A stretch of DNA of 64,000 nucleotides, taken from assembly GCA_945900965.1 (NCBI GenBank), contig CAMDKM010000009.1, positions 40,903 to 104,902 of the forward strand, given 5' to 3'. A program made the position numbers and the translations under genes. The stretch comes from Bordetella parapertussis. GTDB lineage: Bacteria > Pseudomonadota > Gammaproteobacteria > Burkholderiales > JACQAP01. The stretch's first letter is position 1. The number at the start of each line of letters is the position of its first letter. Under the pieces are notes generated by a model that made no database searches, was not told the origin of the DNA, and saw only the letters and a list, made by a program, of their open reading frames with translations. Positions 18,809 through 28,479 of this stretch are shown here, in pieces.

Positions 18809-21596
18809 GCCGCGCGAACATTCCGCGCTCGACACACAGATCGGACGCAGAGCAATTTCTTTCCGGCTCAACGGCAGCCCGGCGCAAGTGGATGTAGATC
18901 CTGCCGCACGACTAACCGATGTATTGCGCGAACAACTGGGATTGACCGGCACCAAGGTCGGTTGCGAGGCTGGCGATTGCGGCGCCTGCACTATCCTCCT
19001 CGATGGCCGGCAAGTCTGTGCCTGCCTGACCGCGGCGGCGCAGGTTGAAGGGCGCGAGGTATTGACGGTCGAGGGCCTGGCCCGCAACGGCGAACTCAAT
19101 ACCCTGCAACGCGCGTTTCTTGCACACGGCGCGGCCCAGTGCGGCATTTGCACGCCGGGCATGCTGATGGCCGCGAGCGATTTGCTTCGGCGCATTGCCG
19201 AGCCCAGCGAAGAACAGGTGCGCGACGCACTTGGGGGCGTGTTGTGCCGCTGCACCGGCTATCGAAAAATTATCGACGCCGTGCTGGCCGTGGCGCGCGG
19301 GGATGTGCATGCTGACATGCCCGCTGCGAGCGCGGCGGTGGGCGCGCGTATCGCCAAGCTCGACGGCGCGTCGCTGGTTGATGGTTCGGCAGACTATGGC
19401 GCGGATCGTTTTCCCGTCGACAGCCTCTGGCTGCGGGTGATCCGCTCGCCGCACGCCCGTGCGCGATTTCGCTTCGGCGATTTGTCGGCGCTACGCCTTC
19501 GTCCTGGACTGGAAGCCGTGTTCACCGCGGCCGATGTTCCGGAGAACAGCTTCGGCATTTTTCCCCAGGTGAAAGATCAACCCGTACTTGCCGAGGCTCA
19601 TGTGCGTTTTCGCGGCGAGGCAGTGCTGGCGCTGGTTGGCGAACGGGACGCGGTGATTGCGGTGCCCGATTCGGCGATACCGATCGAGTGGATGCCCGAA
19701 GCACCGGTCGCCGATATGAATGTCGCCCTGACGGGGCAAACGTGCCTACACGATTTCGCGCCGGACAATGTGTTGATCCGTGGCCGGGTGGTGAAGGGCA
19801 ATGTCGAGCAGGTATTGTCCAACGCGGCTTACCGTGCCGAAGGAGAGTTCAGCACGCCTTATCTGGAACACGCCTACATCGAACCGGAGGCGGGCTACGC
19901 GGAGTGGTTTCGCGCGGCGGATGGGCGGGATCGTCTGCGGATTTTTTCCTGCACACAAACGCCCTATATGGATCGCGACGAAGTGGCGCGCGTATTGAAG
20001 CTCTCGCCCGAGACGGTGCATATTCTGCCCTCGGCGATTGGCGGGGGATTCGGCGGCAAACTCGATATAGCGATCCAGCCGTTGCTGGCGCTGGCGGCCT
20101 GGAAGCTCAAGCGCCCGGTGCGCGGTGTGTTCACCCGGCCCGAGTCGATGCTCACCACCACCAAGCGGCATCCATCGCGAATGCGCGCGCGGTTTGCCTG
20201 CAACGCAGAGGGCAAACTGCTGGCCGCCGATTTCTCCGGCGACTTCAACACCGGCGCCTATGCCTCATGGGGCAACACGGTGGCGAACCGTGTGCCGATC
20301 CATGCCTCGGGCCCGTATTTCGTTCCGCACGTCAGGGCACTGACCCGGGCGGTCTACACCAACGGACCGGTTGCCGGGGCATTCCGCGGCTTCGGCGTTC
20401 CTCAATCGACCTTGGTCCATGAAACATTGATCGAAGATCTTGCGGAGCGATGCGCCATCGATCCGCTGGAGTTCCGCTGGCGTAACGCAATTCGTGCCGG
20501 ACAGCCGACGGCAACCGGGCAGGTGCTGGTTGCCAGTTGTGGACTTTCACAATGTATAGAACGCCTGCGTCCCGCCTGGCAAGTCGCTCGCGAACATGCG
20601 CAGGCGTTCAATATGCAACAACGTGCCGTGGGTGGTACCCTGCGCCGAGGTGCCGGCATTGCCTGCATGTGGTATGGCATCGGCAATACGGTGATTGCCA
20701 ACCCGTCCACACTGCGAGTCGGGCTGCGCCGCAACGGGCGCTTGTTTCTATATAACGGCGCGGTGGATATCGGTCAGGGCTCCAGCACTGTCCTGCCGCA
20801 GATCTGCGCCGATGCGGTGGGGTTGCCGGTGGCGATGATCGACCAGGTGGTGGGCGACACCGATGCGACGCGCGATGCCGGCAAGACCTCCGCGTCGCGC
20901 CAGACTTTTGTGTCCGGCAATGCGGCGCGGTTTGCCGGCGAAGATCTGCGCAAGAAAATTCTGACTCTTGCTGGAGCGCCGCACCATGCATCGTTGGAAA
21001 TTGTCGGGCAAACACTTGTCGCGTGCGCCTCGGGCAAACAATGGCGGCTCGGACTTCTATCGGCGACTGCCGATGCAGACGGCAATATCGCCGTCGGCGA
21101 CGGCTACTTCGATCCGCCTACCACGCCGCTCAATACCGATGGCCAAGGCGCACCCTACGCCACCTATGGCTTCGCGGCGCAGATCGCCGAGGTCGAAGTC
21201 GATGAGGCGCTGGGCACCACCAGGGTCCTGCACATGCACGCGGCGCACGATGTCGGTCGCGCGATCAATCCCACCCAGGTTGAAGGCCAGATTCACGGCG
21301 GCATCGCGCAGGGCCTGGGCATGGCGCTGATGGAAGAGTATGTCGCGGGCCGTACCGACAACCTTCATGATTATCTGATTCCCACCATCGGCGATGTGCC
21401 ACCCATCACCACGCATCTGATCGAAGATCCCGAACCGCTGGGCCCGTATGGCGCCAAAGGGGTGGGCGAGCCGGCGCTGATTGCCACGGCGCCGGCCATT
21501 CTCAATGCGATACGGCACGCCACGGGCGTGCGCATGACGCAAGTGCCGGTGACGCCGGACCGGCTGCGCCAAGCCCTCCTGGAGCGCCGCGTATGA
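18801..21596 (+). CDS. molybdenum hydroxylase: 2x[2Fe-2S] domain fused to molybdopterin-binding large subunit
   Basis: CEAGDCGACTILLDG, CGICTPGMLMAASDLL...CRCTGYRKI, then GGGFGGKLDIAIQPLLALAAWKLKRPVR and GAKGVGEPALI. Confidence 0.93.
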   Translation: MNKPREHSALDTQIGRRAISFRLNGSPAQVDVDPAARLTDVLREQLGLTGTKVGCEAGDCGACTILLDGRQVCACLTAAAQVEGREVLTVEGLARNGELNTLQRAFLAHGAAQCGICTPGMLMAASDLLRRIAEPSEEQVRDALGGVLCRCTGYRKIIDAVLAVARGDVHADMPAASAAVGARIAKLDGASLVDGSADYGADRFPVDSLWLRVIRSPHARARFRFGDLSALRLRPGLEAVFTAADVPENSFGIFPQVKDQPVLAEAHVRFRGEAVLALVGERDAVIAVPDSAIPIEWMPEAPVADMNVALTGQTCLHDFAPDNVLIRGRVVKGNVEQVLSNAAYRAEGEFSTPYLEHAYIEPEAGYAEWFRAADGRDRLRIFSCTQTPYMDRDEVARVLKLSPETVHILPSAIGGGFGGKLDIAIQPLLALAAWKLKRPVRGVFTRPESMLTTTKRHPSRMRARFACNAEGKLLAADFSGDFNTGAYASWGNTVANRVPIHASGPYFVPHVRALTRAVYTNGPVAGAFRGFGVPQSTLVHETLIEDLAERCAIDPLEFRWRNAIRAGQPTATGQVLVASCGLSQCIERLRPAWQVAREHAQAFNMQQRAVGGTLRRGAGIACMWYGIGNTVIANPSTLRVGLRRNGRLFLYNGAVDIGQGSSTVLPQICADAVGLPVAMIDQVVGDTDATRDAGKTSASRQTFVSGNAARFAGEDLRKKILTLAGAPHHASLEIVGQTLVACASGKQWRLGLLSATADADGNIAVGDGYFDPPTTPLNTDGQGAPYATYGFAAQIAEVEVDEALGTTRVLHMHAAHDVGRAINPTQVEGQIHGGIAQGLGMALMEEYVAGRTDNLHDYLIPTIGDVPPITTHLIEDPEPLGPYGAKGVGEPALIATAPAILNAIRHATGVRMTQVPVTPDRLRQALLERRV

Positions 21597-23098
21597 GCAA
21601 GCCGATCAAGGTGCTGGATCACGCCGTGCCGAACCGGCCGCTGTCGGACAAGAAAATCGAGTGCAACGCCTGTCCGGTGTTGTGCCAGATCAGCGATGGG
21701 CGCACCGGCGCCTGCGATCGCTGGGGCAATGTCGGCGGCGTGCTCACACGGGTGGATCCGGTGGTGTTGTTCCGCAAGGTGGCGCGTGCCGAAGGCGAAG
21801 TTACCGGTTTTCTTGGCGGCGAAGAATGGGATGGCGGCCTCGTGCGCGATGCGCCGGTGTTTGTTTCAGGCGTGGGCTCGGGTACCACTTATCCGGATTA
21901 CAAGCCGGCGCCATTTATCGTGAGCGCGCAACACGCGGGCGTAGACATGGTCACTGTGGTGACCGAAGGTATCTTCAGTTACTGCGGATTCAAGGTGAAG
22001 ATCGACACCGACCGCTGGCTCGGGCCGGAGCAGGCCACGGTGCGGTGCAAGGGCGAGGCGGTCGGGCATGTCACCACCGCGGAGTACGGCTCGCAGATGC
22101 TCTCGCTGGGCGGCGTGCATCACCTCACCGGCGGCAGCAAGAAGGAGGGCCGCGTGACCTGCGAGATGATGATGGAACTCGGTAACAAGCAGGCGGTGAA
22201 ACTGGAGATCGACGGCGGGGCGCGTTTGCGGATTCAGGCCAATCGTGCGCCGCTGATCAACGGCGTGGAAGAGCGCCGCATGCGGGTGGGCTGCGGCTCG
22301 GCCACCATTGGCATTTTCGCCAAGCAGTGGTTCCGTCACGCCGATGAAGTGGTGGTGGTGGACGACCATATCACCGGGGTGCTGACCGAACATCAGGCCG
22401 GCCGCTGTCTCGACATGCCGCCTTCCGGCATCAAGATTCGCGGGCGCAAGTCCACGCCTGGGCGTTATTTCCAGGTGGCCAAGCCCGGTACCGGATGGGG
22501 TGGCACCGACATCACCGATCCGCTGACGATTGTTACCGGCTTCGACGCGGAAGTGGCCCGGCCCGGCAGCCGCATTCTGATGGTGTCCACCACCGGAGAA
22601 GATGCGGCGTTTTTTGTGCTCGATGAGAAGTTGCGCTTGATGCCTGCACCGATGCCGGCGCCCCTGCAAAAGGTAGTGGATCGCATCGGAGAAAACTGCG
22701 AGCCCTCGCTGGCAACCGTGCTGTTCATGGCCGGCGCCGGCGGCAGCCTGCGCGCCGGCGTGACCGACAATCCGGTGCGCCTCACTCGCTCGGTGCAGGA
22801 GTTGCTGGTGAATGTCACCTGCGGCGGCGCTCCGGCCTATGTGTGGCCGGGCGGTGGCATCACGGTCATGGTGGATGTTGCGCGCATGCCCGACAACTCG
22901 TTCGGCACCGTGCCCACACCGGCCATTGTCGCACCGATCGAATTCAGCATGCGGCTCGCCGATTACGAGCGCCTCGGCGGACACATGGATCGCGTGCGCA
23001 CGGTCGACGACGTGATGAAAAACGAACGGGTGCGAATGGTGGAGTGGGACGGGTTGAATCCGTGGCCATTGTTTGACGCGGTGAAGGGGGAAGGGTGA
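21593..23098 (+). CDS. 6-hydroxynicotinate reductase-like iron-sulfur protein
   Basis: N-terminal IECNACPVLCQISDGRTGACDRWGN (CxxCxxxC...C), many further Cys; overall similar to the Hnr family as I recognise it; ATGA overlap with Mo subunit. Confidence 0.8.
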   Translation: MSKPIKVLDHAVPNRPLSDKKIECNACPVLCQISDGRTGACDRWGNVGGVLTRVDPVVLFRKVARAEGEVTGFLGGEEWDGGLVRDAPVFVSGVGSGTTYPDYKPAPFIVSAQHAGVDMVTVVTEGIFSYCGFKVKIDTDRWLGPEQATVRCKGEAVGHVTTAEYGSQMLSLGGVHHLTGGSKKEGRVTCEMMMELGNKQAVKLEIDGGARLRIQANRAPLINGVEERRMRVGCGSATIGIFAKQWFRHADEVVVVDDHITGVLTEHQAGRCLDMPPSGIKIRGRKSTPGRYFQVAKPGTGWGGTDITDPLTIVTGFDAEVARPGSRILMVSTTGEDAAFFVLDEKLRLMPAPMPAPLQKVVDRIGENCEPSLATVLFMAGAGGSLRAGVTDNPVRLTRSVQELLVNVTCGGAPAYVWPGGGITVMVDVARMPDNSFGTVPTPAIVAPIEFSMRLADYERLGGHMDRVRTVDDVMKNERVRMVEWDGLNPWPLFDAVKGEG

Positions 23099-23180
23099 TG
23101 GGCGAACGGTGAACGGTGAACGGAGAACGGACAAGGGCGAAAATGCAGGGGCGAGGGTCGAGGGACGAGGGGAAAAGGCG
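23096..23180. repeat. heptamer-type array between hnr-like gene and UPF0280 gene
   Basis: gaacggtgaacggtgaacggagaacgg...aggggcgagggtcgagggacgagg. Confidence 0.7.
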
Positions 23181-23246
23181 GCTGCGCGGGTGACGCTTTT
23201 AAGCCCCTCTCCCCTTGCGGGAGAGGGGTTGGGGACAAGGGCACAT

Positions 23247-24149
23247 TTGAAGCGCAGTAGAGGGGGGGCTAAAGCACGACCCACGCATGGCGCGGAACGA
23301 ACACGGCTCGCCGATGGGCGCTACCGATTTCTGCATGGCCCGATCGATCTGGTGATCGGCGCGGATGGTGAAGCCACGGCAGTGAATAGGGCGGTGGAAA
23401 AAGCGTGGAACCGTTTCGAGACGATTCTTGCCGAACTGGTGACCGAACTATCCTGGCTGCGCCTGCCAGTGCAGGAGGCTATTGGAGTACGTGGCGCGGT
23501 GGCTCGCCGAATGGTGGCTGCAACGCGCCCCCATTGCGAACGCTTCATCACGCCAATGGCGGCGGTGGCGGGTGCGGTCGCCGATGAGCTGATCGGCTAT
23601 TTCCGGGATGAATCTCTCATCGAGCGAGTCCATGTCAACAACGGCGGCGATATCGCGTTGCATCTTACGCCCGGGAAAGTTTATCGGGTGGGCATGATGG
23701 CGGATATCGAAAGCGTGAAAAGCCGCGAACAGACTCTGCTGGACGGCACTTTTGAAGTTAGCCACGACTCTGGCGTCCGGGGAGTAGCCACCAGCGGCTG
23801 GCGCGGACGCAGCCACAGTCTGGGTATCGCCGATGCCGTGACCGTGCTGGCGAATAGCGCATCTGCCGCGGATGCCGCTGCCACGCTGATCGCCAACGAT
23901 GTGAACCTCGAAGATCCTGCCATACTGCGCAAGCCCGCGAATAGGCTGAAAGACGACACGGATTTGGGCGAGCGGTTGGTGACCATCGGTGTCGGCGAGT
24001 TGTCGCCGGAACAAATAGACGTGGCGCTCGATGCCGGTGAGCGGACAGCGCGCAGGATGCAGGAGGCTGGACAGATTTACGCCGCGACGCTTTGGTTGCA
24101 AGGTTCGGCACGCTTGGTGGTGCCCGAGAATCTCAAGGATTGCAGATGA
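23247..24149 (+). CDS. UPF0280 (ApbE-like) family protein
   Basis: YRFLHGPIDLVIGADGE, VRGAVARRMVAATRPHCERFITPMAAVAGAVADELI; N-terminal part of ORF 23109.. is repeat sequence; start uncertain (TTG near 23247). Confidence 0.8.
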   Translation: MKRSRGGAKARPTHGAERTRLADGRYRFLHGPIDLVIGADGEATAVNRAVEKAWNRFETILAELVTELSWLRLPVQEAIGVRGAVARRMVAATRPHCERFITPMAAVAGAVADELIGYFRDESLIERVHVNNGGDIALHLTPGKVYRVGMMADIESVKSREQTLLDGTFEVSHDSGVRGVATSGWRGRSHSLGIADAVTVLANSASAADAAATLIANDVNLEDPAILRKPANRLKDDTDLGERLVTIGVGELSPEQIDVALDAGERTARRMQEAGQIYAATLWLQGSARLVVPENLKDCR

Positions 24150-24730
24150 AAGCCAGAATCAGAAAAATTATCGTACAGGTGGATGAAACCTATATTGAGA
24201 TGGGCCGCCCCATTTCGCCGCCCACGCGGCGCGCGCTGGCGATGGCGGTGGTCGAAAATCCGTTCGCTGGACGGTACCAGGAAGACCTGTCGGCGCTGAT
24301 CGATATCGGCGAAGAACTGGGCGGCTTGCTCGGGGGAAAATGTGTCGAAGCACTGGGGATTGCGCCGGGCAAAGCCGAGAGTTATGGCAAGGCGGCCATT
24401 GTCGGCGAGCGGGGTGAACTCGAACACGCCGCCGCAATCCTGCATCCGAAACTCGGCGCACCCTTGCGGCTGGCGGTGGAGAAGGGCGCGGCACTGGTGC
24501 CCTCGGCCAAAAAAATAGGCACCCTGGGCACCGCCATCGATGTGCCGCTGGGCCACAAGGACGCCGCCTTCGTGCGCAGCCATTTCGATGCCATCGAGGC
24601 GCGGGTGAGCGATGCTCCGCGCGCCGACGAAATTGTGGTCGCGGTGGCGGTCACCGACAGCGGGCGTCCTTTGGCTCGCATCGGTGGCCTGCAAAAACAT
24701 GAGATCAAGGGAACCGATGGGTTGCGTTGA
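24146..24730 (+). CDS. DUF1185 / amino acid synthesis family protein
   Basis: MKARIRKIIVQVDETYIEMGRPISPPTRRALAMAVVENPFAGRYQEDLSALIDIGEELG; ATGA overlap with UPF0280 stop. Confidence 0.85.
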   Translation: MKARIRKIIVQVDETYIEMGRPISPPTRRALAMAVVENPFAGRYQEDLSALIDIGEELGGLLGGKCVEALGIAPGKAESYGKAAIVGERGELEHAAAILHPKLGAPLRLAVEKGAALVPSAKKIGTLGTAIDVPLGHKDAAFVRSHFDAIEARVSDAPRADEIVVAVAVTDSGRPLARIGGLQKHEIKGTDGLR

Positions 24731-24768
24731 CTGGTCATGTGCAATGTGGGCGGTTTTAAAAAGTTAAA

Positions 24769-24955
24769 AACACTTTCACCGAGGAGGACGCGGCAGCTCC
24801 GGCCGTAAGTGCTGCGTCTTAAGGACGCGGAGGAAGAAACAAACTATAAGGTCAGGCAAAGTAATAAATGATCGTCGGGTCTCGCGAGCGTGAAGTTTCA
24901 TATCTTGTCGAGCTTTTGAATTTCCTCCGCGTCCTCTGAGGTGAGAGCGTTGTTC
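24769..24955. repeat. Family B tandem-armed inverted repeat (GCGGAGGAC type), variant
   Basis: ttcaccgaggaggacgcgg...gaatttcctccgcgtcctctgaggtgagag. Confidence 0.8.
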
Positions 24956-24986
24956 TAGATTTTGGTTTCGAAAGGACAAATCAAGA

Positions 24987-26189
24987 ATGAAAACAAAAAT
25001 ATTGGTTCTGTCGGCGATCTGGGTGAGCGCCACAGCCGCAATTGCGCAACAACCAATTCGTATCGGCGAAATCAGCAGCTACTCGACCGTGCCGGCGTTC
25101 ACCGTTCCCTACCGAAACGGCTGGCAACTGGCGGTGGAGGAAATCAACGCGGCAGGCGGCTTGATCGGCGGGCGCAAGCTGGAAGTTATTTCCCGCGATG
25201 ATGCCGGCAAGCCGGATGATGCCACCCGGCATGCCTCGGAACTGTTGTCCAGCCAGAAGGTCAATCTGCTGACCGGAACTTTTCTATCCAATGTTGGCCT
25301 TGCGGTCAGCGATGTCGCGCTTCGCAACAAGATGTTGTTTGTAGCCGCGGAGCCACTTTCCGATGCGCTGGTATGGGACAAAGGCAACCGCTACACCTTC
25401 CGTCTGCGGCCCAGCACTTACATGCAGTCCGCGATGCTGGTGGAAGAGGCCGCCAAGTTGCCCGCGAAACGCTGGGCGACCATCGCCCCGAATTACGAGT
25501 ATGGCCAATCGGCCGTGGCGAATTTCAAGGAACTGCTCAAGGCCAAGCGCCCCGATGTCGAGTTTGTTGCCGAACAATGGCCCGCGCTGGGCAAGCTGGA
25601 AGCCGGCGCAACCACGCAGGCTCTGGCGAGCGCCAAGCCGGACGCGATTTTCAACGTCACCTTTGGCGCCGACCTGACCAAATTCGTGCGCGAAGGTAAT
25701 CTGCGTGGCCTGTTCGAGAATCGTGCTGTGGTCAGCATGTTGACCGGTGAACCCGAGTACCTCGATCCCCTCAAGGACGAAACACCCAGGGGGTGGATTG
25801 TCACCGGCTATCCGTGGGATCAGATCAAGCGGCCTGCGCACGACAAGTTCGTCGAGGCCTATCGCAAGCGCTTCAACGAAACCCCGCGCCTGGGTTCAGT
25901 GGTGGGCTACACCACCTTCATGTCCATTGCGGAAGCGATCCGTAAGGCCAAATCCACCGACACGGAAAAACTCGTGGTGGCCTTTCGCGGCCTGAACGTC
26001 GAATCGGTATTCGGCCCCATCACCTTCCGCGCCCTGGATCAGCAGTCAACCCTGGGCGCATTCGTCGGCAAACTCGATCTCCAGGGTGAGCGTGGCGTGA
26101 TGGTGGATTGGCACTATAAGGACGGCAAGGACTACCAGCCACCGGAGGCATTGGTCGGGAAGCGTCGGCCTGCGGAGGCGATGAAGTAA
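24987..26189 (+). CDS. ABC transporter substrate-binding protein (Leu/Ile/Val-type family)
   Basis: Signal peptide; IRIGEISSYSTVPAFTVPYRNGWQLAVEEINAAGGLIGGRKLEVISRDDAGKPDDATRHASELL. Confidence 0.92.
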   Translation: MKTKILVLSAIWVSATAAIAQQPIRIGEISSYSTVPAFTVPYRNGWQLAVEEINAAGGLIGGRKLEVISRDDAGKPDDATRHASELLSSQKVNLLTGTFLSNVGLAVSDVALRNKMLFVAAEPLSDALVWDKGNRYTFRLRPSTYMQSAMLVEEAAKLPAKRWATIAPNYEYGQSAVANFKELLKAKRPDVEFVAEQWPALGKLEAGATTQALASAKPDAIFNVTFGADLTKFVREGNLRGLFENRAVVSMLTGEPEYLDPLKDETPRGWIVTGYPWDQIKRPAHDKFVEAYRKRFNETPRLGSVVGYTTFMSIAEAIRKAKSTDTEKLVVAFRGLNVESVFGPITFRALDQQSTLGAFVGKLDLQGERGVMVDWHYKDGKDYQPPEALVGKRRPAEAMK

Positions 26190-26204
26190 CCGAAAGATTC
26201 AAAA

Positions 26205-26565
26205 CGCATTCACCGCAGAGGACGCGGAGGAAAAGCTCAAGAAACGAATGTGTTTAGGGGGCGCGAGGCTATCGTACGACTTTCGGAACGAACGCTGTGA
26301 CCGCTATAGTAGGTAGCCCGGATGGAGCGCAGCGCAATCCGGGAATGGGTGTCGAAACCTTGCATTTCCCCCGCTAAAAGCGCTTTCACCGCAAAAGATG
26401 CGCGGAGGAAACCAATGCATAGTTCTTAAGGGCCGAACATCTGACTCATTTCGATATTTTCGCGCGAACGGTCAATGCCCACTTAAATGTATTCATTTCA
26501 ATTTCTAGCCTTTCCTCCGCGTCCTCTGCGTCCTCCGCGGTGAGAGAGTGTTTTCGCACTGAGGT
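26205..26565. repeat. Family B inverted repeat, complex copy
   Basis: ttcaccgcagaggacgcggaggaaaag...cctttcctccgcgtcctctgcgtcctccgcggtgagagagtg. Confidence 0.85.
26313..26344. repeat. GTAGCCCGGAT...ATCCGGG short hairpin repeat
   Basis: gtagcccggatggagcgcagcgcaatccggga, nested in family B copy. Confidence 0.75.
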
Positions 26566-26582
26566 AATTGTTTCACCCGACC

Positions 26583-26933
26583 TCACAGCAACTCGATACC
26601 GAATCGGCGAACCGCCACCGCAAAAACGCCAAAACACACCACGGTAATCGCCACGCACGTCAACAAGCTTGGCCAGAACCCGATGCGCGGCAGCAGGGCA
26701 GGAAATACCAGGAACATCGGCAGCGTCGGCAGCACGTACCAGAAGGTGTACCAGGCGTGGTTGGCGATTTTGTCCTGGGGTTGCTTCTCCATGTAAAGCC
26801 ATATCAGCGCCAGAATCGTCACCAGCGGCAACGCGGCCACAATGCCCCCGAGTTTGTCGCTGCGCTTTGCCAGTTCAGATATCAGCACGACGGCGGCAGC
26901 GGTCAACAGGTATTTCGTAATAAGCCAGGCCAT
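26583..26933 (-). CDS. DUF3147-like small membrane protein
   Basis: MAWLITKYLLTAAAVVLISELAKRSDKLGGIVAALPLVTILALIWLYME; start chosen inside ORF 26583..26969. Confidence 0.75.
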   Translation of the reverse strand: MAWLITKYLLTAAAVVLISELAKRSDKLGGIVAALPLVTILALIWLYMEKQPQDKIANHAWYTFWYVLPTLPMFLVFPALLPRIGFWPSLLTCVAITVVCFGVFAVAVRRFGIELL

Positions 26934-26974
26934 TATCTTTCTCCGTGATTCAGCGGCTTTAACCCACATTCTCC

Positions 26975-27215
26975 ATTAGACCCTCGCTATCCAATAAAAA
27001 TACGGGTTCACATAAAATGCAAAACTCTTCAACACGAAGGGCACGAAGGTAAACACGAAGGATCACGAAGGAAATCCATTCCAACAAGGCCGAGGCAATA
27101 TTCATTTGCACTTGCCTTCCTTCGAGTTCTTCATGAATTCCTAAAAGGGTACTCCACGCTATCGCGAGGGTATTCGTGCGCCTTCGTGTTAACGCGTTTT
27201 TATTTTCCAATGGAA
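26975..27215. repeat. Family A element (CACGAAGG type), extended copy with insertion in right arm
   Basis: caacacgaagggcacgaaggtaaacacgaagg...ccttccttcgagttcttc...gtgcgccttcgtgttaacgcg; flanks shared with the copy at 10.4 kb. Confidence 0.85.
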
Positions 27216-27234
27216 TGTCTGGGTTTAATTAGGT

Positions 27235-28266
27235 TCAAACCTTACGTGTCGCCTCGATCAAACTCCACGCCGAGCCGGTCTGGATGATCCGCACCAAACT
27301 GAACCCACTCCCGGTCAACAGGGTGCGAAACTCTTTCTCGGTGCGTTCCTTACCCCCGTGATTCGTCATGAGCATATGCAGATCGATGACTTTCGCCGGT
27401 GAAGCCTCGTTGCCCGAAGGGACGATGCGTTCGCAGATCAGCAAGCGCGAATTGGTTGGCATGGCCAAGCGGCAGGTGGCGAGGATCTTTGCGCAATCCT
27501 CGTCGCCCCAGTCGTGCAGGATATGTTTCATGAAATAGGCGCCCGCTCCCGGCGGCACGGCCTCGAAAAAGCTTCCGCTGACGAACTCACAGCGCGCAGA
27601 CAGCCCGTGCGAAGCAATGAACGCCTGCGCGCGTTCTCCGACATGGGGCAGGTCAAACACGATGCCCTTGAGTCCGGGCGTAGCGGCGACGATGCCGCAC
27701 AGCGTGGAGCCGATCCCGCCGGCAACGTCGACCAGCGTGCCTACCCCGGAAAAATCGTAAGACTTCACAACGGCGGCATTGGTCGAAGCCGACGAACTCG
27801 CCATCGCGCGGTCGAACATGGCGGCGGTGTCGGGATGGGTCTGCAGGTAGTCGAAGAATTTCTCGCCGTAAATTTTCTCGAAAGGCGCCTGACCGGTACG
27901 CACGGCATGCAGAATGCCTTCCCAGGAGCGCCAGGACGTTTCGTCACCGAATAGCAGCACCAGATCGCGCAGAGAGCCAGGCACGTCGGAGCGCAGGAGG
28001 TTCGACAGGGGAGTATTGGAGAGTTTCCCGTCGGCACCCTCTGCAAAAATGCCGTTCATCGCGAGTACGCGTAATACCCGGTATAGCGAAGGCGCATGGG
28101 TGCCAGTGGAGGTCGCCAGGTCGTCAATATGCCGTGGCCCGCCTGCCAGCGCTCCGGCAACATCCAGCTCCGCCGCGGCATACAAAGCGCGCGAGGAAAA
28201 ATATTGGGTGATGATGCCCCGGAGCTTGGCAACATCCTCCGGGGGTACTTCGTCTGTTTTGGTCAT
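27235..28266 (-). CDS. methyltransferase (O-methyltransferase family with N-terminal dimerisation domain)
   Basis: GTLVDVAGGIGSTLCGIVAATPGLKGIVFDLPHV, MKHILHDWGDEDCAKIL, LLICERIVP; start MTKTDEVPPED at 28266, since upstream part is family B repeat. Confidence 0.88.
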   Translation of the reverse strand: MTKTDEVPPEDVAKLRGIITQYFSSRALYAAAELDVAGALAGGPRHIDDLATSTGTHAPSLYRVLRVLAMNGIFAEGADGKLSNTPLSNLLRSDVPGSLRDLVLLFGDETSWRSWEGILHAVRTGQAPFEKIYGEKFFDYLQTHPDTAAMFDRAMASSSASTNAAVVKSYDFSGVGTLVDVAGGIGSTLCGIVAATPGLKGIVFDLPHVGERAQAFIASHGLSARCEFVSGSFFEAVPPGAGAYFMKHILHDWGDEDCAKILATCRLAMPTNSRLLICERIVPSGNEASPAKVIDLHMLMTNHGGKERTEKEFRTLLTGSGFSLVRIIQTGSAWSLIEATRKV

Positions 28267-28295
28267 GGCGGGCAGCGAGTTTTCAAGAAAACAAT

Positions 28296-28455
28296 TTACT
28301 CTCTCACCGCGGAGGACGCGGAGGAAAAGCATGAAACAATGGAACATACCCTGTGATGAAAGGTCGTCAGAATATTGAAAGTAACCATTCAAACTTTAGC
28401 ATTCTATAGTCCTTCCTCTGCGTCCTCCGCGTCCTCTGCGGTGAGAGAGTTTAAT
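28296..28455. repeat. Family B inverted repeat
   Basis: actctctcaccgcggaggacgcggaggaaaagc...ccttcctctgcgtcctccgcgtcctctgcggtgagagagt. Confidence 0.9.
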
Positions 28456-28479
28456 CTTTAACTCTCTAGACACGAGCTC

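Noticed and set aside
21866-23284. 472-aa minus-strand ORF opposite the hnr-like gene
   Set aside because: Antisense shadow in GC-rich DNA; N-terminus derives from heptamer/hairpin repeats.
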